A stretch of DNA of 64,000 bases, taken from contig NZ_JABCRE010000002.1 in NCBI RefSeq assembly GCF_012972675.1, positions 175,001 through 239,000 on the forward strand, in the 5' to 3' direction. How positions within the stretch are numbered: position 1 is the stretch's first letter; each line of letters opens with the position of its first letter. The notes beneath the pieces were generated by a model. That model was not told where the DNA came from, made no database searches, and was given only the letters and a program-made list of their open reading frames with translations. Origin of the DNA: Pontixanthobacter rizhaonensis. Its GTDB lineage: Bacteria > Pseudomonadota > Alphaproteobacteria > Sphingomonadales > Sphingomonadaceae. Made by a program: the position numbers and the translations under genes. Shown here piece after piece: positions 19,201 to 27,823 of the stretch.

Positions 19201-19354
19201 CTTCGTCGAGCAGGGCGATGGTGGAAGAGATCGCCCGCTGGCGCGCGCTTTCATATGCTATCCAAGTGAGGGCACTGAATAACAGTATTGCAGCGGGCAA
19301 AATCAAAGCGATCGCCCGGCCACTGAGAGTTCGGAGTTTTATATTGTCGAACAC
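16205..19354 (-). CDS. Membrane-bound hybrid sensor histidine kinase with pseudo-receiver
   Basis: This 1049-residue protein has one helix near 14-33, a large periplasmic sensor region of Cache type (about 34-363), a second helix near 366-386, HAMP (about 388-442), two PAS domains (about 445-560 and 570-690), then HisKA and HATPase. The catalytic core is complete: H720 in SVSHEIRTPM, N box NFTSNAVKF (831-839), G1 DDGIGI (868-873) and G2 GGTGLGL (897-903). The final receiver-like part (950-1045) lacks the usual acidic pair at its start (VIEAAAT) and shows no conserved lysine, so it is probably not a normal phospho-acceptor. The gene starts with GTG and a weak ribosome-binding site, so the start is uncertain. 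It is followed, with a 20-nt overlap, by the receiver-Hpt protein gene. Confidence 0.88.
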   Translation of the reverse strand: MFDNIKLRTLSGRAIALILPAAILLFSALTWIAYESARQRAISSTIALLDEGRDFSQQELAVQFEEIADAQKKAAELMTSALAAPPSGAARFDRAFPRFGDGTRRSADRLWTGDAAGISPRGYGAFIADEAVTADRRAKLLAAFDTLTAMAEGLPKKVNNLYFFSPDNDLIMFAPERPDNLLFYRKEAPTDLEFQDEEFSTITLPANNPAGEMRCTSLQPILYDKERKTWTTGCMMPVRVDGEHLGAWGSSVLLDTIFPDTGEESRTLETSQIVITNSGQLIRHPQYTVQSNAQTGDFLDLDSSQDPALTALWSLLKQSQGKATSGYLEASDQYYSFVQMDQPKWFIVSVIAGDKVRGQAFEAARSVLFAGAVATAAFALFLIIFSRWQLAVPLKRLAERADSISSYSASESEGQSTNDDEIIRLNRAFDAMESRVSRERLRMSQSFDTMVDAIDDYAILLLDQNGEIRRANRAAKEHFHWDERNDKGLRQIFDPAEDSIALLKQLLTKVEEEGRLFQAPRRYRGNGRSFWATEIIQVIQNEEGQTDGYAYIVRDSSDEYRRIAKMEENLRLLNMAEDTGMLGHFTYDLDNEALTISRWIGDQFSLPIDKPLKLDRILNQFKTDQGNGTADTILEAVAAKTQFDVVAQLDAPGGGASFIQIKGEPIAAATTAGTEEVIGYFGIAREITEEKQAEAKLVAARDQAQQAAEMRMNLLASVSHEIRTPMSGILGMLDQMRSGGSAREKERALDLIESSAQALMRILDDVLQQARLESGKVILDHRPFEPAALIRQTAELFVPLAKRNEGKIETRSSFRGTLLGDPTRIQQILANFTSNAVKFVGNGTVRIECEALESASGETVELLFTVSDDGIGIAPEKLDRLFEKFEQAEATTQLDYGGTGLGLSICRDLAHAMGGEVGASSTPGEGSSFWLKLALKAESAASSVRPGAGKTAIVIEAAATSRIATEIVLDELGFDVQGVKSIQEAKSVDTQIDVVLYDDTAILPVTLERQFPGAKAIAISSVTAEDGDQMSGGISVDLLTAFLNGSADD

Positions 19355-19449
19355 ATCTGCATATGTAGCTGCAACTGGTTACTATACCAATTACTCAATT
19401 GCATAGAAACAATCAGATTTTCGGTTGCGCTGCGGCGAGACGGGAAGGG

Positions 19450-20085
19450 CTAGGTCTGGAAAGCGTCCCTTTGCGCCAGCGCTGCGTGCCAGCGTCCGAT
19501 ATTGCGGTGTGTTTCTGTAGGTCGTTTGCGCACAACTTTGGCAAAGTCGATAAACACAAAAGCTGTAATATCAGCGACTGAGAGCTGCCCTGCCGCCACA
19601 AATTCCCGGTCGGCAAGATGGCGGTCAAAGCCGTCCACGAAATTGTCGATCATCTGCATGCCGCGTTCTGCCAGTGCAGGAATTTGCTCGTAATCATGCG
19701 GGCCGGGCAATGCGCGCCCCTTCATGGCTGGGTTGGCATTGCGCAGGGCACTGGCGACACCCATGCCGAGCTCCTGTTCAACCTTCCATTGCCAGGTTGC
19801 AATCTCCGACTTTTCCATTGCGGTCGAACCCATCAGCGCAGGATCGGGATATGTTGCTTCAAGCCATGCAGCGACACCGGCATTGTCGGTTAGAACCGTG
19901 CCATCTTCCAATTGGAGCGCCGGGACAGTGGCGTTTGGATTGATTGCGCGGAACGCTTCGCCCATCTGTTCTGCCTTGCGTAAATCGATTTCAACGACGC
20001 TATGCGGAACGTTTTTTTCAGCGAGAATGATCCGGGCACGGCGCGGACTGGGGGCAGTTTTGCAATCGTAAAAAATCAGCGGCAT
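19450..20085 (-). CDS. Glutathione S-transferase family protein
   Basis: This 211-residue protein has the usual two-domain length of soluble glutathione transferases. The thioredoxin-like N-terminal domain (about 1-80) carries S13-P14 near its start (TAPSPRR), the cis-proline loop NATVPAL and LTDNAGVAAWLE for binding glutathione. The all-helical C-terminal domain contains QLSVADITAFVFIDFA, the N-capping box motif. It would conjugate glutathione to electrophiles or reduce peroxides; the substrate is unknown. It is transcribed divergently from the second glutathione transferase at 20215, across a 129-nt spacer that must hold both promoters. Confidence 0.88.
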   Translation of the reverse strand: MPLIFYDCKTAPSPRRARIILAEKNVPHSVVEIDLRKAEQMGEAFRAINPNATVPALQLEDGTVLTDNAGVAAWLEATYPDPALMGSTAMEKSEIATWQWKVEQELGMGVASALRNANPAMKGRALPGPHDYEQIPALAERGMQMIDNFVDGFDRHLADREFVAAGQLSVADITAFVFIDFAKVVRKRPTETHRNIGRWHAALAQRDAFQT

Positions 20086-20214
20086 CGCGCGTACTCCGGC
20101 TGCTCGGTTTCTGGGGCTTCTTAGATTCTACTGCGTTGCCGGTACTGGCATTGTTGGTATCATATCGCACTGCTACTTTTTGAAGACAAGCATAGTAATC
20201 AGGGTATTGGCGCG

Positions 20215-20898
20215 ATGATCGATCTGTACACTTCACCGACCCCAAACGGGCACAAGGCATCGTGCACTTTGGAAGAGCTGGAATTACCCTATCAGGTTCA
20301 CCCAGTTGATCTGACCGCAGGCGACCAGAAGACAGAGGCCTTTCTGTCGATGAACCCCAATGGCCGTATCCCGGTGATTGTTGACCGCGGAAATGATGAT
20401 GTGGCGGTGTTCGAATCCGGCGCGATTATGGTGTATCTGGCGGAAAAAGCCGGGCGGTTGCTACCCACAGAGAGCAAATCGAGGGCGCGGGTGATGTCGT
20501 GGTTGATGTTCCAGATGGGCGGAATCGGCCCGATGATGGGGCAGGCCAACGTGTTTTACCGCTATTTGCCGGAGAAAATCCCGGCCGCGATTGATCGCTA
20601 TCAGAACGAATCGCGCCGCTTGTTTGAAGTGCTCGACCGGCGGCTGGGCGAAAGCGAGTGGTTAGGCGATGACTTCTCGATTGCGGATATCGCCAATTGG
20701 TGTTGGGTGCGGACGTATCGCTGGTCTGGTGTGTCCCGTGATGGATTGGATAATCTCGACCGGTGGCTGGATGCAATGAAGCAACGACCGGCCTTGCGGG
20801 CTGGTGTTCAAGTGCCGGTACAGTCGGAAAATGCGCTGAAAGACGATGCGGCGACCAAGAAATTTGCTGAACGGGCGCGGGGCAATATTCAAACATAA
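20215..20898 (+). CDS. yfcG: YfcG-like (Nu-class) glutathione transferase / disulfide-bond reductase
   Basis: This 227-residue protein begins [21 protein letters not shown], close to E. coli YfcG, and keeps the N-T-P-N glutathione-thiol region as TPNG. Further YfcG-like blocks are [35 protein letters not shown] and [12 protein letters not shown]. YfcG-type enzymes have weak transferase but strong disulfide reductase activity with glutathione, in the cytoplasm. It is divergent to another glutathione transferase gene, which suggests shared stress control (inference). The following 180 nt (20899-21078) hold no gene; weak dyads such as CTAGCC...GGCTAG are the only structure seen. Confidence 0.85.
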   Translation: MIDLYTSPTPNGHKASCTLEELELPYQVHPVDLTAGDQKTEAFLSMNPNGRIPVIVDRGNDDVAVFESGAIMVYLAEKAGRLLPTESKSRARVMSWLMFQMGGIGPMMGQANVFYRYLPEKIPAAIDRYQNESRRLFEVLDRRLGESEWLGDDFSIADIANWCWVRTYRWSGVSRDGLDNLDRWLDAMKQRPALRAGVQVPVQSENALKDDAATKKFAERARGNIQT

Positions 20899-21078
20899 AG
20901 CCGTGAGGATGCAACTTCGGGAATGCGATCTAGCCAGCCATTGGCGTGACCCAAACGGGCGCTACTTGCTGAATGCCAGTGCGGGCTAGGCTGATGTCAC
21001 GTTAAGCAGGACAGGGAATTTGGCGTGAATCTGTAATGACGCCTAGCATTATCATGCGGGCGGGGTATTGCAGAAAGA

Positions 21079-22647
21079 ATGGTCTCAAGGCGTAATAACC
21101 AACCGCGAATTGCTACCCCCACGCACCTTTCCAAGGGGCTGACATTGCGACAAGTGCTGTGCACTGGACCGATTGTGATGCTGCTGGCGGGCTGTGTTTC
21201 GATGGCACCAGCCGAACAAACGCCAAACATTGTGTCGGACATTCCTGATACGTTCCCCAGCGAGGTTGATGGCAAGCCCTACAAACCCGCCGCATGGTGG
21301 AATGCGTTTGAAGACCCGGTTCTGGATGGGCTGGTCACTGATGCTTTGAAGAACAATCTTGATATTGCCGAGGCAGCGGCCCGGTTGGAACAAGTGACTG
21401 CACAAGCACGCATCACCAGGGCATCGCTTCTTCCGAGCGTGAGTGCCGGGATTAGTGCGAGCCAATCCAGCAGCCCGCTTGCTGGCAGTGCTTTTGGTGA
21501 TTTGGGTGCGGGCGCGATTAACCGGATCGAGAACGAAACCTATTCCCCCAGCCTCAGCGCTGCGTATGAGCTCGACCTTTTTGGCCGCGCGCGCAATGAT
21601 TATGCAGCGGCGCGGCAGGATGCTGTGGCATCAGCCTATGATCTGCAATCAGTTCAGCTTTCCGCCGCCGCTCAGGCAATATCGGCCTATTTCGACATCG
21701 TGGATACGCGCCGCCAGATCGAACTGACGGTATTGATCTCTGATGTTCTGAATGATCGGGCAGAACGCACTGACGAACAGTTCCGGCGGGGTTTGTCAGA
21801 TAGTTTTGAACTGTTCCAAATCCGGCAGGAACTCCGCTCGGCGCAGGCTTCACTGCCGCAGTTTGAAAGCGCGCTGGCGGATACAGAAAACCGTTTAGCG
21901 GTGTTGATTGGAACGTATCCGCAACCGCTCCGGCAAAGGTTATCGCAGAGCTTAACCCCCCGGCTGGTGTTTGAACCGGTGCCCGCCGGTTTGCCGATTG
22001 ATCTGTTGTCCCAGCGCCCCGATGTTGCGGCAAATTGGGCCAGGCTGGATGCCGCACGGTTGAGGATCGGCGCCAGAAAAGCGGAACGCTTCCCGCAGAT
22101 AAGTCTGTCTGGTTCGGTCGGGACGCAAGGCGATACGGTTTCCGCCGCGCTGGATTTTGCAGATAATTGGACGACATCGCTTGCCGCAAACATTGTCGCG
22201 CCGATTTTCAATGCTGGCCGGATTAGCGCCAATATCCGCAGCGCCAGAGCATTGTACGATCAACAAGCCGCTATCTATGCGCGCACCGTTCTCACGGCGT
22301 ATCAGGAAAGCAGCAGTGCGATTGAAGATTATGAAGAACAACGCCAGCGTTATTTGCTGATCACCGCGCAATTGGATGATGCGGAGCTGTCGCTCGATCT
22401 GCAAAAGCGCCGCTTTTCAGCCGGAGTGGGAAGCTATGTTTCCTATCTGGATGCGCTGACCACAGTCTACCGGGTGCAATCCGACTTATCATCTTCCGCG
22501 CGCGCAACGGCGTTGGCCAGGCTGAGCGTGCATCAGGCGCTCGCCGGCAATTGGGCACCAGATATTGAGCCAGAGAAACCGCCAATGACCACGCAGGTAG
22601 AGCAGTCCCCGCCAGCAGCATCAGACGTACAGGAAGATCAGCAATGA
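21079..22647 (+). CDS. RND efflux outer-membrane lipoprotein (NodT/OprM family)
   Basis: This 522-residue protein has an N-terminal signal with lipobox LAGC (cysteine near residue 38) after an unusually long charged leader. Two outer-membrane efflux (TolC-fold) repeats follow: PAAWWNAFEDPVLDGLV, AYELDLFGRARN and the C-terminal RFSAGVGSYVSYLDALTTVY. It should form the trimeric exit duct of the tripartite pump encoded by the two genes downstream. Its stop overlaps the next start by 4 nt (ATGA). The start could be a later codon, since 37 residues before the lipid cysteine is long. Confidence 0.9.
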   Translation: MVSRRNNQPRIATPTHLSKGLTLRQVLCTGPIVMLLAGCVSMAPAEQTPNIVSDIPDTFPSEVDGKPYKPAAWWNAFEDPVLDGLVTDALKNNLDIAEAAARLEQVTAQARITRASLLPSVSAGISASQSSSPLAGSAFGDLGAGAINRIENETYSPSLSAAYELDLFGRARNDYAAARQDAVASAYDLQSVQLSAAAQAISAYFDIVDTRRQIELTVLISDVLNDRAERTDEQFRRGLSDSFELFQIRQELRSAQASLPQFESALADTENRLAVLIGTYPQPLRQRLSQSLTPRLVFEPVPAGLPIDLLSQRPDVAANWARLDAARLRIGARKAERFPQISLSGSVGTQGDTVSAALDFADNWTTSLAANIVAPIFNAGRISANIRSARALYDQQAAIYARTVLTAYQESSSAIEDYEEQRQRYLLITAQLDDAELSLDLQKRRFSAGVGSYVSYLDALTTVYRVQSDLSSSARATALARLSVHQALAGNWAPDIEPEKPPMTTQVEQSPPAASDVQEDQQ

Positions 22648-23957
22648 GCAGCCAAATCAAATGGGCCCTGGGTATCTTGCTGGCAGCGGTTGGCATTGCT
22701 GCGCTGATGATCTGGATCAGACCGACACCCGAGCAGGAGGAGCGGATCGCTGAAATTCCGCTGGTTAAAGGGCTACCGCTAAAAGCGGCGTCTGGAACCA
22801 TTCCGGTGATCGTTTCCGGCACTGTGCAGCCACGTGACCAGGTGGTTATCGGCGCGCAAGTTTCCGGCCGGTTGACCTATGTCTCCCCCGCATTTCGTGA
22901 AGGCAGCATCGTTCCAGCTGGCGTGGTTGTGGTGCGGATCGACGCGGCTGATTATCAGAACCAAGTCCGCATGGCGCAAGCCGATGTTGCAGCGCAGGAT
23001 GTCGCGGTTCTTGAAGCCCGCGAAGAAGTGAAAATCGCGCGTGATGATCTGGAACGGTATTCCCGCCGGGAAGCCGGCCAGAACAGCTTGGCGACCACCA
23101 TCGATAAAGATGATCATGCCGCCCGGATATTGCCGCCAGCCTCGCTGGAAAAGCCAGCCAAATCCAATCGTGCTGCAACAGGCGCGTCCGGAAGCGCGTC
23201 AGGAAGTGCGTCCGTACTGGCCACGCGGGAGCCGCAATTACGCTCTGCCCAAGCGGCTAAACAGCGCGCCAGCGCGAGTTTGGCCGATGCCAGGCTCGCG
23301 CTGAGCAGAACGCGCATTACATCGCCGTTTCGCGGTCTTGTTCTGGAAGACAGCGCCGCTGTCGGCACGCTGGTGCAGGTCGGCCAATCGCTTGGTTCGA
23401 TCGCGTCGACCAGCGCCTATGAAGTTCGGTTGTCTTTGACGCAGGATGAAGCGGCGTTGATCCCCGGCCTGCTGAACGGGTCCGGCGGGAATATTCGCGC
23501 TGATGTGTTCTACGAATATGGCGGGCTAACCTATCGCTGGCCTGCCTTTGTTGATCGCGCAGACGCCAGTCTGGATGCCGCAACCCGCAATGTGGAGGTT
23601 TTCCTGCGAGTGCCATCACCGCTTCGTGGTGGCCGTTTGAGCGATGCCGAACAGGACAGCTCTGTGGCGCGCGCTCCGCCCCTGTTGCTTGGTGCATTTG
23701 TCCGCGCAGAAATCGCAGGCGCGAGTGTCGACAGCTATGCCGCAATACCAGCCGAAGCATTGCGGCCCGGCAATGAAATATGGGTCGTGCGCGATGACAA
23801 ATTGCGGATACTGCCGGTGCGTGTTCTCCAACGCAGTGACACGCTGGCCTATGTCACCATGCCGAGCATCGAACAGGGGGGCAGCATTGTCACCAGCAAC
23901 ATGACCACACCGACTGACGGTATGCCCGTGCGGATCGCTCGCAGTCCTGATCAATGA
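22644..23957 (+). CDS. RND efflux periplasmic adaptor (HlyD/MFP family)
   Basis: This 437-residue protein has an N-terminal membrane anchor (about 5-24), then a lipoyl/barrel-sandwich domain split by a helical hairpin. VSGTVQPRDQVVIGAQVSGRL opens the first half and RITSPFRGLVLEDSAAVGTLV the second. A beta-barrel and membrane-proximal domain follow. The adaptor joins the RND pump to the outer-membrane duct. The hairpin contains an Ala/Gly/Ser-rich stretch (about 172-190, ATGASGSASGSAS) that is unusual for the family and may be an expanded linker. It overlaps both neighbours by 4 nt, so the operon is tightly coupled. Confidence 0.9.
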   Translation: MSSQIKWALGILLAAVGIAALMIWIRPTPEQEERIAEIPLVKGLPLKAASGTIPVIVSGTVQPRDQVVIGAQVSGRLTYVSPAFREGSIVPAGVVVVRIDAADYQNQVRMAQADVAAQDVAVLEAREEVKIARDDLERYSRREAGQNSLATTIDKDDHAARILPPASLEKPAKSNRAATGASGSASGSASVLATREPQLRSAQAAKQRASASLADARLALSRTRITSPFRGLVLEDSAAVGTLVQVGQSLGSIASTSAYEVRLSLTQDEAALIPGLLNGSGGNIRADVFYEYGGLTYRWPAFVDRADASLDAATRNVEVFLRVPSPLRGGRLSDAEQDSSVARAPPLLLGAFVRAEIAGASVDSYAAIPAEALRPGNEIWVVRDDKLRILPVRVLQRSDTLAYVTMPSIEQGGSIVTSNMTTPTDGMPVRIARSPDQ

Positions 23958-26900
23958 GCGGATCGGGCGAACAGAATGATGTGACACCGGCGGGCGAACA
24001 GCGTCCGGTTGATCGGTTCGGTGAAGTATCCGACGAACGCGCCCGGGATCGTCCCGGGGTGATTGCGTTTATGGCGCGCAACGGCGTGGCCGCGAATATC
24101 ATTATGATCTTCATGATCATTGCCGGCCTCTATTCCTACTCCACCATCGGGCAGGAGGTATTTGCCGAACAAAGCCTCGATACCGTCAGCGTGTCGGTCG
24201 CATATCCCGGCGCGACACCAGAGGAGGTCGAGGAATCGATCATTGTGCGGGTGGAACAGGCGGTAGAAGCGATTGAAGGGGTCAAGAAGATCACTTCCAC
24301 TGCTTCTGAAGGGGCTGGCTCGGTCAATGTAGAGCTGGAAGTCGGCACTGACCTCGCGAGCGCGCTTGACGAGGTGAAATCCGAAGTCGATCAAATCAAC
24401 ACTTTCCCCTTGGAAGCCGAAGAACCCAATGTTCGCGAGCTGACAACGCGGCAGGTTCTTATGAAAATCGCGCTGTTTGGCGATGTACCAGAACGGACGC
24501 TGAAGGAATCGGCCTATGCATTGGAAGATGCAATCTCCGCATTGCCTGATGTCAGCTATGTTACCACCAGCACAGTCAGGGATTACCAGATTTTCGCGGA
24601 TATATCGCAAGACGATCTGAGGGCGCTCAACCTGTCGCTGACCGATGTGTCCAATATTGTGGCGCAGAGCAGCTTGGATAGCCCCGCGGGTTCGATTGAT
24701 ACCGCGACGGAAGAAGTGCGCATTCGCACTGTCGGCCAGAATTATACCCAACAGGATTTTGAAGACATTGTTCTGCTTACGACCGGCGGAGGTGCAATCC
24801 TGCGTTTGGGCGATGTCGCCACTATTGAGGACGGCTTTGCCGACACGGACCTTACCGCGCGCTTTGATAATAAGCCGGTCGCCTTCGTGGATGTTTACCG
24901 GACCAGTGACGAGCGCGTCCTCGATGTGTCCGCCGCCGTCAAAACGCTGCTGACGGAAGGCTATTCGCTGCCACCGGGAGTTTCTTATGCGATTTGGGAT
25001 GATGATTCCGAAATTCTCGATGACCGGCTTTCACTGCTGCTGAAAAATGCGGTGCTAGGCTTGATCTTGGTGCTCGTCGCACTGACGCTGTTTCTTGATT
25101 TACGCTTGGCGTTTTGGACTGCCATCGGGATCGGTGCGACGTTTATCGGTGCGATATTCCTGCTGGAATATGCCGGTTCCAGCATCAATATGTTCTCCCT
25201 TTTCGGCTTTATTCTGGCGCTCGGTCTAGTGGTTGATGACGCAGTGGTTGTGGGCGAGAATATCTATGCTGAGCGGGAGCGAGGGCGCAGCAGTATCGGG
25301 GCCGCGATTGCCGGGGCGCAGCGCGTCAAAGTCCCCGTGATCTTCGCGGTTCTGACGACTGTAACCGCGTTTTCGCCGCTGCTCGCAATTGGCGGGTCAA
25401 TCGGCAAGATTCTGGCGGATATTCCGCTCGTGGTGTTGGCCGTACTTATACTGTCTCTGGTCGAGGCGTTGCTGGTCCTTCCCTATCACTTGTCCCATCT
25501 GCCGGCAGCCGGAACCGTTGCCAAAAACCGGGTCACGCGCTTCTTTGAACGTGTTCAGAAGGCGGTTGACGTCCGGTTCCAGCAATTCGTTGAAGGTCCG
25601 CTGGATACCGCGCTGAACTTCACTGTTCGGGCGCCAGCAATTATTATCGCAGGCGCGGTTGCGATGCTGATCCTGTTCGTGGCGATGGTGCCCGCCGGGA
25701 TTATCAAATTTTCCTTCTTCCCCGATATCGAAGCGGATCAAGTCACGGCGTCATTGGAGATGCCGTCTGGCACAACCATTGATCGCACCACTGCGGTTGC
25801 GGAACGGATCGAACAGGCGGGTGAACGTGCGATTGAACGTTTGACCGGCGATGGCAGCGGTGAAGACGGCAATCGTGATTTGCTTGTCGAATCGACCTAT
25901 ACCACCATCGGCCTACAGCAAGTCGCAGGCGGGCCGGATGGCAATAAAGATACATTCAGCCCCAGCATCGCGAGCATCCAGATTGCGCTGTCCAAATCAG
26001 ACGATCGGACCATCTCGGCAGTAGAGTTTGAAAACGCTTGGCGCGAGGAATTGGGGGATCTGCCCGAAGCAAAGTCTTTCGCAATTTCCTCTGCATTGTT
26101 GAGCATTGGTGACCCGGTGAATGTGCAATTGTCCCATCAGGACGAAGCGACGCTGGATATTATCCGGGCCAGAGTGATGGAAGAGCTGGCATCGCTGAGC
26201 GGTGTGTTCGATGTTGAAAGCGATCAGGATGCCGGAATGCGCGAGGTTGAGCTGCGGATGAAGCCGTCAGCCCGTACGCTGGGTGTGACCTTGCAAGATG
26301 TTGCTGCGCAAGTCCGTGCTGCTTTCTTTGGGGCAGAGGCGCTGCGTGTCCAACGGGGCCGCGAAGACGTTCGCGTATATGTGCGCTTGCCCGAAGATGA
26401 GCGTAATTCCATCGCCGACATCGAAAAGCTGCGTATCCGTTTGGCCAATGGTTTCACATCGGTTGGCTCGATTGCGGAGGCTTCCTTCACGGAGGCCCCT
26501 TCGCAAATCAGGAGAGAAGGCGGCCGGCGGATCATTACCGTAACCGCAGACGTCAACGAGGATGTGGTAACGGGGCAAGAAGTGACCGATCTGCTCACCG
26601 CAGATATCTTGCCCAAAGTGATCGCCGACTATCCATCGCTTGGCTATTCGTTTGGCGGCGCGCAGGAAGAACAGCAGGAAAGCTTTGGTGATTTGGGTTC
26701 GGCATTCGGGTTGGCGCTGATCATCATTTATGCGCTGCTCGCCATTCCTTTCCGGTCTTACACCCAGCCATTGATCATTATGGCGGCAATTCCCTTTGGC
26801 CTGGTTGGCGCATTGTTCGGGCATTTGGTGCTTGGCATTCCGCTGGGTATCTTGTCGATGTTCGGGATCGTCGCGCTGTCGGGTGTGATCATTAACGGCT

Positions 26901-27232
26901 CCCTTGTTCTGATCGATTTCATGAACGAGAATTTGGAAGCCGGGATACCGCCGGACGAGGCCGTGATCGACGCTGCCAAATCGCGTTTCAGGCCGATCAT
27001 GCTTACCGCGATCACGACGTTCCTCGGCGTGGCGCCGATTACGTTTGAAACCAGCATTCAGGCGCAATTCTTGATCCCGATGTCTGCCAGTCTCGGTTTT
27101 GGGGTGCTGATCGGGACGATCCAGTTGATGCTGGTAATACCTGCCTTGGCGGTGGTGCATATGAAGGCGAAGGCCAAGGTTAAAGAGTGGGCCGCCGGGG
27201 AACCCGATGTTCCCCAGACGGTTACTTCGTAG
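23954..27232 (+). CDS. RND multidrug efflux transporter, inner-membrane subunit (AcrB/HAE family)
   Basis: This 1092-residue protein has the RND plan: a first helix near 38-58 (GVAANIIMIFMIIAGLYS), a large periplasmic loop, helices 2-6, helix 7, a second large loop and helices 8-12. The transmembrane helix 4 acidic pair needed for proton flow is present (GLVVDDAVVVGEN). Conserved segments include YPGATPEEVEE in the porter domain and PFGLVGALFGH near helix 10. It exports drugs or other amphiphiles with the two gene products encoded before it. About 35 charged residues precede the first helix, longer than usual. The substrate is unknown. Confidence 0.93.
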   Translation: MSGSGEQNDVTPAGEQRPVDRFGEVSDERARDRPGVIAFMARNGVAANIIMIFMIIAGLYSYSTIGQEVFAEQSLDTVSVSVAYPGATPEEVEESIIVRVEQAVEAIEGVKKITSTASEGAGSVNVELEVGTDLASALDEVKSEVDQINTFPLEAEEPNVRELTTRQVLMKIALFGDVPERTLKESAYALEDAISALPDVSYVTTSTVRDYQIFADISQDDLRALNLSLTDVSNIVAQSSLDSPAGSIDTATEEVRIRTVGQNYTQQDFEDIVLLTTGGGAILRLGDVATIEDGFADTDLTARFDNKPVAFVDVYRTSDERVLDVSAAVKTLLTEGYSLPPGVSYAIWDDDSEILDDRLSLLLKNAVLGLILVLVALTLFLDLRLAFWTAIGIGATFIGAIFLLEYAGSSINMFSLFGFILALGLVVDDAVVVGENIYAERERGRSSIGAAIAGAQRVKVPVIFAVLTTVTAFSPLLAIGGSIGKILADIPLVVLAVLILSLVEALLVLPYHLSHLPAAGTVAKNRVTRFFERVQKAVDVRFQQFVEGPLDTALNFTVRAPAIIIAGAVAMLILFVAMVPAGIIKFSFFPDIEADQVTASLEMPSGTTIDRTTAVAERIEQAGERAIERLTGDGSGEDGNRDLLVESTYTTIGLQQVAGGPDGNKDTFSPSIASIQIALSKSDDRTISAVEFENAWREELGDLPEAKSFAISSALLSIGDPVNVQLSHQDEATLDIIRARVMEELASLSGVFDVESDQDAGMREVELRMKPSARTLGVTLQDVAAQVRAAFFGAEALRVQRGREDVRVYVRLPEDERNSIADIEKLRIRLANGFTSVGSIAEASFTEAPSQIRREGGRRIITVTADVNEDVVTGQEVTDLLTADILPKVIADYPSLGYSFGGAQEEQQESFGDLGSAFGLALIIIYALLAIPFRSYTQPLIIMAAIPFGLVGALFGHLVLGIPLGILSMFGIVALSGVIINGSLVLIDFMNENLEAGIPPDEAVIDAAKSRFRPIMLTAITTFLGVAPITFETSIQAQFLIPMSASLGFGVLIGTIQLMLVIPALAVVHMKAKAKVKEWAAGEPDVPQTVTS

Positions 27233-27337
27233 GCAAGTAAAAATGCTTGCTGGAGTGTCCTGTTGCGCGGGCGGCAAAGTCGCCTAAAAAGGCTATACAG
27301 CGGCCACCATGATCAGCTGCCGTGAGAGGAAATATCT

Positions 27338-27823
27338 ATGCTTAGCATCAGCGTGAATGGCAAACCGGAAGAGCTGGACGTTGATCCCGCAATGCCCATC
27401 TTGTGGGCGGTACGTGAGCAGCTTGGCCTGACCGGCACCAAATTCGGATGCGGCATTGCGCAATGCGGGGCCTGCACAGTGCATTTGGACGGGCAGCCTG
27501 TCCGCAGCTGTTCCACCCCGATCTCTGCCGCTGATGGCAAAGCCATTACGACAATCGAAGGTATTGCTGAGGCGGATGGCACGCTCAGCAAAGTGCAACA
27601 GGCCTGGATAAGCGAGCAAGTGCCGCAATGCGGATATTGCCAGTCTGGCCAGATCATGTCGGCCACAGCCTTGCTGAAAGAGACACCTAACCCAACCGAC
27701 GAACAGATCGACGCTGCGATGAAAGGCAATGTCTGCCGCTGCGGGATGTATGGCCGTATTCGCAAAGCCATTAAAGTGGCAGCGGGCAGTGAACCCTCCG
27801 GTTCTCAGGAGGCATCGGCATGA
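27338..27823 (+). CDS. iorA: 2Fe-2S subunit of an IorA-type molybdenum hydroxylase
   Basis: This 161-residue protein carries two [2Fe-2S] clusters. The ferredoxin-like cluster uses C38, C43, C46 and C58; the C-terminal helical cluster uses C98, C101, C133 and C135 (CGYCQSGQ and CRCGMYGR). It matches the small subunit of isoquinoline 1-oxidoreductase and related aldehyde oxidases, which moves electrons from the molybdenum centre outward. Its stop overlaps the start of the large subunit by 4 nt. The substrate of this enzyme is not evident, so the symbol denotes family only. No FAD subunit gene is present, as usual for the Ior type. Confidence 0.9.
   Translation: MLSISVNGKPEELDVDPAMPILWAVREQLGLTGTKFGCGIAQCGACTVHLDGQPVRSCSTPISAADGKAITTIEGIAEADGTLSKVQQAWISEQVPQCGYCQSGQIMSATALLKETPNPTDEQIDAAMKGNVCRCGMYGRIRKAIKVAAGSEPSGSQEASA

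Noticed and set aside
26267-27277. 336-codon frame antisense to the RND transporter
   Set aside because: It is a shadow of a clear RND gene; the composition (rich in H, Q, R) is typical of antisense frames.
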